From Pleurobrachia bachei (Eukaryota > Ctenophora > Tentaculata > Cydippida > Pleurobrachiidae), in assembly GCA_000695325.1 (NCBI GenBank), contig AVPN01000085.1:23348-50533 (forward strand): 27,186 bases of DNA, read 5' to 3'. The notes beneath the pieces were generated by a model. The model made no database searches, was not told the DNA's origin, and worked only from the letters and a program-made list of their open reading frames with translations. Positions 21,001 through 27,186 of this stretch are shown piece after piece. The number at the start of each line of letters is the position of its first letter. Position 1 is the stretch's first letter. The translations under genes and the position numbers were made by a program.

Positions 21001-22301
21001 TCGGATTAGTTAGGGGCGGGAATGGAAAATATCACCCCGAATTGGAAAAAAAATGTAACCAGCCAATTCCTTCACCAATGTATCCCAAATGGTCCCCAGA
21101 AACACCTAAGGCGTGCTTTTAGTGGAATATGTTCCACGATAGTTCACAATAGTTCACAATGGAACAGGCGTGGATTATTGCAAAGATTCACAAACTAAAA
21201 CTTTAAAACGAACCTTGTATTCGTGTAGTGCGGCCCTGTCCGCTATTTTCACCAAACAAAATATTGATGAGTTATCTTTGCTGTTCAGGTCAATGGAAGA
21301 AAAGAGAGTCAGATTGATCCACTTTGATAGTTCCCCGGAGATAGTTTATTATGAAAAGGAGGCAGGCGAGGAAGAGCTAGCATGTCACCCTGATGAGAAG
21401 CTGATACTGACTGAGGATCTGAGTACTGCAGAGACAGAACTGGAGGAAGATGCAAAGGCGCTCTATCACAAAGTGCTGTCAAGTGAGTAGTACGTGGTAA
21501 TAAACACATATACACGGGTGGTTCTTCTGGTGATGATGCAAAATGCCCCGCCCTTCACAATGCACATGTGCGTCATACATCGTCAGAAAGATCAAAGATG
21601 ACCGGGGGGGTTGAAGATGATATATTATAGCAATTAACAGCGTATAATCCCCCAGCTGCACACACGGAGCCAAAACCACCGAATGCAACTCCACAAAAGG
21701 AAGAACAGGAAGATGAAAACCTGCAAAGTCTTGCTAGGGAACTGACAAATGAGGCAATTAAAAATGCGACAGAAAAAGAGGTGAGTTGTTTGATCTATAC
21801 TTTTAGTAAACATTTGGAACATTCAATTTCTGAATTGGTCCCATTTAGAGTGGTCTGCTTCTGGAAAGACTTAATGCGTTCCCCATGGCTCGATACCGTC
21901 GTAAAGGCAGAGTAGTACGAACGAAAGTAGGAAATTGTACTTGGAATACCAATAAATATATATGTCGAAAGATTGAAAATGATGGGAATTAAATGTTTGA
22001 TTCATTATGATGCCTATTTTATGCCTTAAGATGACTAAGCTTGATCGGATTGAATGTTTCCTAAGTTGAGTTGTCGCTTGTATATATAACGAAAGATTTG
22101 TTTCAGGCTAACATCACTACAACGGAAGAAGTAAGCCCCGTAACCACGGAAGAAGTAAACCCAGCCACGATGGAAGAGTCCGAACGACCAGTGAGCCCCG
22201 TAACCACGGAATCTGAGGAACGACCAGTAAGCCCTGTGACTGAAGCAGCCCGGAGTCTCACGCAAACCGTTCTCTCCAACGCTCAGAGCATTTCAGAGTG
22301 A
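12324..22301 (+). CDS. Thirteen-exon gene for an AKAP-like, Glu/Pro-rich, probably ciliary scaffold
   Basis: Exons: 12324-12433, 12578-12854, 13196-13265, 13350-13560, 13739-13841, 13927-14260, 14376-14515, 14721-14834, 16005-16514, 16648-16718, 20245-20438, 20612-20736, 22107-22301; phases 2,0,1,2,0,1,0,0,0,2,1,0 all agree. The product is about 817 residues: a basic, Pro-rich N-terminal half, helical segments (residues about 223-300), an acidic Glu/Pro/Val repeat region (454-623) and a Ser/Pro/Thr-rich tail with ERPVSPVT repeats. Amphipathic helices at 630-641, 738-749 and 801-812 match, or nearly match, the PKA-RII anchoring consensus. X-boxes lie upstream. I do not recognise the orthologue. 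Exon 8 and exons 11-12 occur twice. Gene structure is confident; the AKAP and cilium role is inference. Confidence 0.82.
12578..12854 (+). CDS. Scaffold gene exon 2
   Basis: Acceptor TCGTTAG, donor TTA|GTAAGT. Encodes IFDEFEPITEADLNPLEALS ... WSWPRVRPNDTYRVIKRV.... It contains RGVQTT, a loose fit to the dynein light chain LC8 binding motif ([KR]xxQT), which is speculative. Confidence 0.85.
12871..12967 (+). mobile_element. MITE-like element, copy 2
   Basis: 97 bp in intron 2, starting GAACCGACCGG and ending with the inverted version GTTGGTTC. Core TGGTCACTGATTGGCTGATA then ACCAGTCACGTGAC. Same family as 11239 and 23357. Confidence 0.65.
13196..13265 (+). CDS. Scaffold gene exon 3
   Basis: 70 bp, phase 0 to 1, very basic (TRTVSMVKPKKSRKPPATAR ...). 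Acceptor TTTTTACAG, donor CCCC|GTAAGT. Confidence 0.8.
13350..13560 (+). CDS. Scaffold gene exon 4
   Basis: 211 bp, phase 1 to 2 (KHIPRIPAEFVTFRVAGGG ... NWEELMNKINESI). Acceptor CATCCAG, donor TCAG|GTAAAC. Confidence 0.85.
13739..13841 (+). CDS. Scaffold gene exon 5
   Basis: 103 bp, phase 2 to 0, Gln/Lys-rich helix (DTQQQRMLGQYMIQKLKKEQ ...). Acceptor ATTTTCAG, donor CGG|GTAGGT. Confidence 0.85.
13927..14260 (+). CDS. Scaffold gene exon 6
   Basis: 334 bp, phase 0 to 1. A helical start (RCLQNLIERYGTGMEAVISK ...) gives way to a strongly basic, Arg-rich stretch. Acceptor ACATCTAG, donor CCAG|GTAATA. Confidence 0.87.
14376..14515 (+). CDS. Scaffold gene exon 7
   Basis: 140 bp, phase 1 to 0 (ELAFPTGQAARPMQVRVRKT ...). 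An in-frame alternative acceptor (CCCACAG) lies 18 bases downstream and would remove six residues. The last 19 bases belong to the duplicated 556-bp unit. Donor CAT|GTACGT. Confidence 0.83.
14497..15052 (+). repeat. 556-bp direct repeat, copy 1 (exon 8)
   Basis: Identical to 15421-15976 by eye across its length, offset 924. Spans the 3' end of exon 7, intron 7, exon 8 and part of intron 8. A 368-bp unrelated spacer (15053-15420) separates the copies. Confidence 0.95.
14721..14834 (+). CDS. Scaffold gene exon 8, copy 1
   Basis: 114 bp, phase 0-0 (GLEETESQLSMTYVPSENQS ... IIVDIRTE). Because it is symmetrical, both copies could be included in frame (38 residues each). Acceptor TGACTAG, donor GAG|GTATAT. 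Confidence 0.82.
15053..15420. other. Spacer between the exon 8 duplicates
   Basis: 368 bp with no counterpart in the window that I can see. GC-richer than the flanking introns and coding-like in short minus-strand patches, but with no supported exon. It may be captured filler DNA at the duplication junction. Confidence 0.5.
15421..15976 (+). repeat. 556-bp direct repeat, copy 2
   Basis: Second copy. Its right edge is followed by a further 14-bp repeat of its own end (AAATCATCACACT twice, to 15990). Confidence 0.95.
15645..15758 (+). CDS. Scaffold gene exon 8, copy 2
   Basis: Identical to 14721-14834 with the same splice sites; phase 0-0. Whether both, one or either copy is spliced in cannot be read from the sequence. 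Confidence 0.7.
16005..16514 (+). CDS. Scaffold gene exon 9: acidic Glu/Pro/Val region
   Basis: 510 bp, phase 0-0. Starts EKLEEEEEGATTMIEQEQEI and runs through degenerate VEKPAEP / EEEKPAEEEK repeats to HDSLEDK. Strongly acidic and predicted disordered. Acceptor TTCTCCAG, donor AAG|GTTAGA. Confidence 0.88.
16648..16718 (+). CDS. Scaffold gene exon 10: RII-binding-like helix 1
   Basis: 71 bp, phase 0 to 2, encodes DEYELAAMNLVNDVLRRIDT then ESE. AMNLVNDVLRRI fits the 12-position PKA-RII anchoring consensus at every constrained position. It also resembles the designed anchoring peptide AKAP-IS. Acceptor AATACAG, donor GAAGA|GTAAGT. Confidence 0.78.
16874..16908. repeat. Short hairpin, 15-bp stem
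   Basis: GCCCCATAACTTTGT pairs with ACAAAGTTGTGGGGC (one G-T wobble) around a 5-base loop ACTGC. Confidence 0.7.
18018..18100. repeat. GA-rich microsatellite
   Basis: Interrupted (GA)n run inside intron 10. Confidence 0.85.
20245..20438 (+). CDS. Scaffold gene exon 11, copy A
   Basis: 194 bp, phase 2 to 1 (SMEEKRVRLIHFDSSPEIVY ... DAKALYHKVLS). Acceptor CTGTTCAG, donor TCAA|GTGAGT. Acidic. Confidence 0.82.
20612..20736 (+). CDS. Scaffold gene exon 12, copy A: RII-binding-like helix 2
   Basis: 125 bp, phase 1 to 0 (AHTEPKPPNATPQKEEQEDE ... LARELTNEAIKNATEKE). ARELTNEAIKNA matches the RII-anchoring pattern except for Thr at position 5, and aligns well with AKAP-IS. Donor GAG|GTGAGT. Confidence 0.8.
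21289..21482 (+). CDS. Scaffold gene exon 11, copy B
   Basis: Identical to 20245-20438. It needs a phase 2 donor, but the preceding exon 12A ends in phase 0. Serial splicing 12A to 11B would shift frame and meet TGA 13 codons in, so A and B must be alternatives or an assembly duplication. Confidence 0.65.
21656..21780 (+). CDS. Scaffold gene exon 12, copy B
   Basis: Identical to 20612-20736; in frame with either copy of exon 11 and with exon 13. Confidence 0.65.
22107..22301 (+). CDS. Scaffold gene exon 13 (last): RII-binding-like helix 3
   Basis: 195 bp from acceptor TTTCAG to TGA. Thr/Glu-rich with SPVTTE and ERPVSPVT repeats, then ARSLTQTVLSNA, which fits the RII pattern except for Thr at position 5. 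Ends ...SISE. Confidence 0.82.
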   Translation, partial: ANITTTEEVSPVTTEEVNPATMEESERPVSPVTTESEERPVSPVTEAARSLTQTVLSNAQSISE

Positions 22302-22329
22302 TGAAATGTAGAACATTGATTGACTGTAC

Positions 22330-22435
22330 TGAAAGAAGTTGATAGAGACAGAGAGTGAGAGAGATAGAAATAGAGAGAGAGGGAGGGAGAGAGAGAGAGA
22401 GATAGAAATAGAGAGAGAGAGAGAGAGATAGAAAT

Positions 22436-22501
<66 letters not shown>

Positions 22502-22535
22502 GAAAGTGAGAAATAGAGAGAGGATGAAAAAGCGA
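22330..22535. repeat. Large GA-rich low-complexity tract
   Basis: About 200 bp of GA/GATAGAAATA repeats just after the stop codon. The rest of 22302-23323 shows only a pair of small inverted repeats (23059-23077 and 23101-23121) and no supported exon. Confidence 0.9.
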
Positions 22536-23323
22536 GAGACAGAATAGTAAGACATAGCAGTTATTCATCAGTTAATATTGAATAGATCTGTGTCCAGAAA
22601 GGAATTACTAAGATGTACTTTCGACCACGTGTACATCTTTTTCTACATGTGTATAGCCAGATTTCAAATACGAGTGCGATTCACTAAACTTACCTTGCCC
22701 TTTGCAATACTTTGCAAAACCGATTTAAAAAAAGATGTTTTAGAAAGTACTGCATTTTTTGTTGAAAGTATGTAAAGTCGTGTTCCAATTTAGCATTCAG
22801 TGTTTTAACATAACGACCGATGTTTTATTTCAAAAAGGAGGATCCGGAAAGGGATAATTACATGGATTTGATTCCTAGACAACCACCAACAACCACGTGT
22901 GTTTGTGACACCTTATACTGTTTAACAAGACTTTATCAACAACCTGCTAACTACTGTCTTCCAAATCTGCAATCAAAATCTTTATGTGGAACAAGTATGT
23001 AACAAGAAAAATAAGAGATGTAGTTTAGTATTGTTCAGACTGCTATCACTGAATGACTGTCAGAGCATTGCTCTGACCCTATTCTCAGACGAGAACTGTG
23101 GTCAGAGCAAATTTGCTTGACAGCTGTATGAACAATACAAAGTAAAGTGTTTCCCAGCAAAAAATAAGCAATTGAAGCAACATAAAGTGAACTTGATAAT
23201 TGATATGAAACATTAAAATCGAACAAAACGCAGAAGGCATCTGGATAATAACTGTTCTGGAGCAATTAGGAGTGATCTGCCTTGCGCCACGACCCCAGGA
23301 CGCGTTTGTGTCTTCCCTTTCAG

Positions 23324-23669
23324 CGGAGAAACCGTTTTCTAATGCGGTAAGAAGAAGGCACCGACCGAATCAGTAAACACTGGTCCCTGATTGGCCGATA
23401 ACCAGACACGTTACTTATTTCGGTCGCGGTCGGTTCCTGGTAAGAAGATGCAGCTCTATTGCGTAGAACTGCAAGGTGAAAGCACCCGTGTTCAGCCTTC
23501 GTCCTAGACGGGGAAATTAGGAAATTTCTTTGCTGATTGCACCCATCCCTTACTGGCTAATGCTTCGCAGTTCGCACTAGCCAGCGTCCTCGTGGAAGAA
23601 GAAGAAGCAGCCTGTGTTCAGCACGACCATGAAGCAGCAGTGCGACTCAAGTTTCCATGTGCGACCTGA
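23324..23669 (+). CDS. Candidate two-exon alternative 3' end
   Basis: Microexon 23324-23346 (acceptor CCCTTTCAG, donor GCG|GTAAGA, phase 1 to 0: EKPFSNA) and terminal exon 23571-23669 (acceptor CTTCGCAG; FALASVLVEEEEAACVQHDH ... FPCAT stop). Phase would fit after exon 11 of the scaffold gene. AFALASVLVEEE also matches the RII-helix pattern. Speculative: it could be a separate gene end or chance. Confidence 0.3.
23357..23436 (+). mobile_element. MITE-like element, copy 3
   Basis: 80 bp, starts GCACCGACCGAATCAG and ends CGGTCGGTTC (inverted). Shares the TGGTCCCTGATTGGC core with copies 1 and 2. Confidence 0.6.
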
Positions 23670-25050
23670 CTTTTCATGAGAAAAAAATACCGTTGTTTTG
23701 AATTCTCTCAGACTTGTTGAGTATACATTATGTACCTACGTGTCGTGTCAATATTATTATTATTCACACATAGTACACCATAGTATCACCATTGCATGAC
23801 TACATATTATTATGCAATAATTATTCTAGTGCTATTATCAGAGTTCTAAAGAAATTGGGTAACGGGTCTGGTAGGTGTGAGTTTGTGCTGTTGTATGAAC
23901 AATACAAGTGTGAGTATGATCAGACGGGTCACCTGCAATTCGTATGCCATCCTCAGACCGGCAGACCCCGAGGTATGCTCCCTTGATTCAAGGGCCTTGA
24001 AAGCTTCAAACATCCCATAACTATGATCATGGGGAAACAGCAAAATTATGGATATTGCAAATTAAAATTTCACATGTTTAAAATCATGTGTTTTACAACC
24101 TAACTCTTGCCTTGCTCGACTGGTGCTCGACAAACAACCTAACTCCATCTTTCCTGGTTAAAACTATTCTTAGAATCTGCTATTTCTAGAATCTTTCCCT
24201 TCCGAATATATTTACCAGCGAGCATGAGACATCAGGGGAGGGCAGTAGGAAACAGTTAGAGATAGAGGCAGGTGGAGGTTGTTGAGTAAGGGGAGACTCA
24301 ACATGGTGGAGGAGCATATTAGAAGAAATTGAGATTAAATGAATGATATCATGCGATAGTCCAGTGATCAGATCGAGAAAAAAGGAAGTAAGGTTGAGAA
24401 ATTGATAGCGGACACCTCTCCCCATTATAGCAGCTGATTGCCTTTTCCCATGTTGAGAGTTCCTGAAAGGTGGGGCTCGACCAATGAGAATGGAGCATTC
24501 TGAGGTGGGGCAACCAATGAGAAGGGAGCATTCATGACAGCTAAAGCTACAACCACGGTGGTGTAGCACGTGCCCCAAGTTAAAGAACCTTTTATGTCTA
24601 GCTGTCAATGTGTGCGGAGAGAGAATGGAATGGATGGAGAGAGTCATTTGAGAGAGAGAGAATGGAATGGATGGAGAGAGATTTGGGAGGTAGAATGGAA
24701 GATGGACAGAGATTTGAGGGAAGGTGAGAGAGAGTGATTGTTGGAGAAATAGATAGGAGAGCTCGAGAAGAGAGGGTGAGAGAGATCGCTGGTTATGGTG
24801 AAGACACGAGCACAAGAGAACTACTCTCATGCTTTATCACTCTCTCTCACCCCCCTCTCTCTCTCTCCCTCTCTCTCTTTCACCTTTCAAGAGATTATTT
24901 CTCTCCACAATTAGATGTGACGTGTTAAACGTTGTGCTCATGCTCCCTGGTTACTCGGTTACAGGTTGATGTCTCACGTGACAAGCTCTCTGTCACATGG
25001 GGTGTGCCACGTGCCCCTCCTGTCACCTCTCACTCGCCACCCCAGGATCA
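23670..25050. other. Non-genic, GA-rich region with a CCAAT pair
   Basis: No supported gene. Two direct repeats of CCAATGAGAAKGGAGCATTC (about 24480-24499 and 24512-24531) contain CCAAT boxes. A GAGAATGGAATGGATGGAGA repeat pair (about 24620 and 24658) and a CT tract (about 24838-24890) follow. Confidence 0.5.
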
Positions 25051-25086
25051 TATAAAAGCACCCAAAATTGAGGGCATTTCTCAGTG
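25051..25086 (+). promoter_or_regulatory. TATA plus initiator core promoter
   Basis: TATAAAAG (25051-25058) followed 30 bases on by TCAGTG (25081-25086), the standard TATA-Inr distance. It precedes the small gene candidate at 25269-26409. Confidence 0.55.
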
Positions 25087-25268
25087 CTTTTTATTTCAAC
25101 ACAACAACAACCTCCAAGTGGTCGAGATCGAGGGCGGCGGTGGCAGCTGGTTCCTTAGTTAGTGGTTGTACGAAGTGGAAGAGCGGTGGGAAGAAAAACA
25201 CATTCATTTTAAGTGTCTAGATCCATTCGATTACTGTATGGCGGCGCCATACCCCATTTGATTCTCAG

Positions 25269-26409
25269 ATGGTTTCGCTGCGCCAGACAGTTACGGTCGA
25301 TTAGTTGTTGAGTAAGTGACCCCAGACCCCTTACTCCATAATTTTGGTCCACCACGTTACTTTGTTCCACGTATTACTTTACGTCTAGTTCTTTAGGATT
25401 CATCGATTCATTGATTCACTGAGTATATTTGTTTCTAACCCCCTCCTCTTTCCTTCTTCAGAGGCTGCATGTTCAACAACGTAGTGGAGGGCGAGGCTAG
25501 GGCAACCATCAACGATCTCTCATCCGCATCATCAGCTGGTAAGAGAGAGAGAATTACACTTGTTAACCAACCTTTCGAAACTAGCCAGATTCTAGGAGAA
25601 ACCCCCTCATTGGAGATCCCCTAAGCAGTTTTTAGAAGAAACACCCCCCTAAACCACTAATTAGAGATCCTCTAACAACAGTTGTAACAACAATACCTCC
25701 CCATAATTCAGAGTTCGTTGAAGACCTGGGAGCGGTAGACAGCGCCGAGAAGTCATCAATCGTCTCAATGCACGAAGCAGAAGAGGGTAAATTAACAAAC
25801 ACAAACATTCCATTTTACTTTACTCCTTAATTGTTAATCATTTCGCTAATCATTAGTTTGCATTTTCAACGCCCCCTAGTTCTTTCCCCTATAATACCTC
25901 CTACCTGCTAATCATTCACTACATCCCCTACCGTTTTCAGTCCCAAACGACAGTCCATAATAACAGCTACCTATACTACTTTAAATTGCCTAGACCGACC
26001 TAGATCAACGCAACCACTCCTAGTTTCATGAAATTTCATACATTCGATCACTATTCAAGTTGCACAACTTATCATAGTTGAATTGTTCATACGTGTCATC
26101 TGCGATTCAATATCTGAGGGGCAATCAAATTATCTTTTAACTCCATTGATCCCACTGCATTGATCACTATCACTCACGAGACCTTGAACATGATATTAGA
26201 AAACACGTACCTTGGCTGACTCTATACCCCCTTATTCCCCCTGCTCACATGATTTTAGTAGAATACGTACCCCTCATATTGCCTGACTCTAACCCCCTTC
26301 TTCCCCGGTCCACCCACAGCTCACATGATACTTAATGTTAGAACAACCTCGATCAGGCTGACTCTAACCTCTTTATCCCCCCGTCTCAGGTGCCGTATAC
26401 GGTCGCTAG
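25269..26409 (+). CDS. Candidate small gene, unidentified
   Basis: Exons 25269-25311 (GFAAPDSYGRLVV, phase 1 to 2), 25462-25538 (GCMFNNVVEGEARATINDLS ..., to phase 1), 25712-25786 (EFVEDLGAVDSAEKSSIVSM ..., phase 1-1) and 26390-26409 (GAVYGR stop) have canonical GT-AG sites and matching phases. If translation starts at the ATG at 25469, the product is 54 residues, acidic and Ser-rich. If the first exon is coding, an upstream start is missing. No family recognised. Confidence 0.42.
26191..26389 (+). repeat. Degenerate 60-75 bp tandem repeat, three units
   Basis: Units start near 26191, 26250 and 26326. They share TGATnTTAGnAGAA, GCTGACTCTAACC and a C-rich end (CTTATTCCCCC). The last unit ends at the acceptor for the exon at 26390. 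Confidence 0.55.
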
Positions 26410-27186
26410 ATACCACTATGTTGGCGTGATTTGCTTTTAACCCGCGTGTGGAGAGAGAGGAGTGCGATATATTTTCAATACACACACACCCATATCACCC
26501 CACGGCTCAAAAGAAAGGGTGAACGCACACATGCTCACACTAAATTGTATCGACGGGAGATTATTTTAAGTTCGGCACGTTCTATTCTGCACACATACAC
26601 ACGAACATACACACGAATTCAACGTGGCAATGGGTGACAGTGAGTGGACATCAACAACAACATCTCGCCAGCAGCCCCGAGAGAGAGTGTGTATGGGGGA
26701 ACAACGTGCAGCAGCTCTCATAATATGGACAGTGTGTGTGTGAAGTACGTCTCACATTCTGAGCTGTTGCTGTATCTTTTATCTATATTTTTTTGCAATG
26801 CACAAAAACTTGTTTTAAATGCGTCTTGTTCAACTAAAACGGAGGGGAATTAAGTTTGAATTTGAAATTTGTGTTAGTAATGTAATGTCTATAGTTGTTG
26901 AGGAACACTCACTGTTCTGTGTTCATACTGGTGTGTTCCTATTGGTTAACCAGATCTGAGGGAATACGTACGTGTACTGCACCCGCGAGAAGTTTGGTTT
27001 AGAACACAAGTTTGTGTCCCACGGTACTTGTTACGTCGATCATCTGCCCAACGCCAGGCTTCCGATCATGATAGACATGTAGTACATTACAAACATGAAC
27101 ACACGACCATAGACCAACTACCGTCGGATATTTGAGGTTGTTGTTGTTGTTCTAAGGTTAAATAGGGCCGAGAGGAGCTCTCCGCA
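26410..27186. other. No gene seen
   Basis: Short CA-rich patches and a GTT trinucleotide run near 27137. Only short, unsupported open frames. Confidence 0.5.

Larger units (their letters stand above)
20062..21005 (+). repeat. 944-bp direct repeat, copy A (exons 11-12)
   Basis: Matches 21106-22049 at a constant offset of 1044 bases, except for the 50-base block 20860-20909. A 100-bp unrelated spacer (21006-21105) separates the copies. Confidence 0.95.
21106..22049 (+). repeat. 944-bp direct repeat, copy B (exons 11-12)
   Basis: Second copy; identical exons and splice sites. Differs from copy A only in 21904-21953. Confidence 0.95.

Noticed and set aside
24186-24830. 214-residue minus-strand open frame
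   Set aside because: Composition follows the GA-rich simple sequence and CCAAT repeats. No domain, no splice context; Ser/Leu/Pro bias is what CT-rich DNA gives.

Overview
The window is eukaryotic, and most likely comes from an early-branching marine metazoan; a sponge is my best guess, at low confidence. It has spliced genes with canonical GT-AG introns (many of 50-400 bp), a secreted ShKT plus sushi (CCP) multidomain protein, an X-box rich region beside a cilium-like gene, abundant GA/CT microsatellites and a short TIR element family. There are no prokaryotic operons.

Left third, minus strand (7388 down to 1): a large secreted multi-sushi gene. A signal-peptide exon (7322-7388) joins in phase 1 to a 2.6-kb exon. 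That exon encodes one ShKT domain, nine CCP modules, a Glu-rich segment with ten Asn-Ile-Thr sequons made by a 33-bp minisatellite, and a tenth CCP. Fourteen further short exons with consistent phases carry the CCP array off the left edge, giving at least 1550 residues and about 21 CCP modules.

Middle (about 8.1-12.3 kb): a repeat-rich stretch with CT/GA microsatellites, one TATA promoter, three RFX X-box-like sites and four weak but phase-compatible plus-strand exons of an unidentified small gene.

Right-centre, plus strand (12324-22301): a 13-exon gene encoding about 817 residues that I cannot name. Its C-terminal half holds three short amphipathic helices that fit, or nearly fit, the PKA-RII binding (AKAP) consensus. 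With the nearby X-boxes, this suggests a ciliary or flagellar scaffold. The locus carries two near-tandem duplications. One (556 bp, exon 8) would keep frame if both copies were spliced in. The other (944 bp, exons 11-12) would break frame if both copies were spliced in series.

The most striking observation is inside the 944-bp pair. The copies are identical except for one 50-bp intronic block, where one copy is the base-by-base complement, NOT the reverse complement, of the other at all 50 positions. No ordinary inversion does this. It is either a data or assembly edit or something without a known mechanism.

Right end (22.3-27.2 kb): GA-rich low-complexity DNA, a third copy of the TIR element, a possible two-exon alternative 3' end, and a small TATA/Inr-driven plus-strand gene candidate (exons 25269-26409), followed by about 780 bp in which I see no gene.
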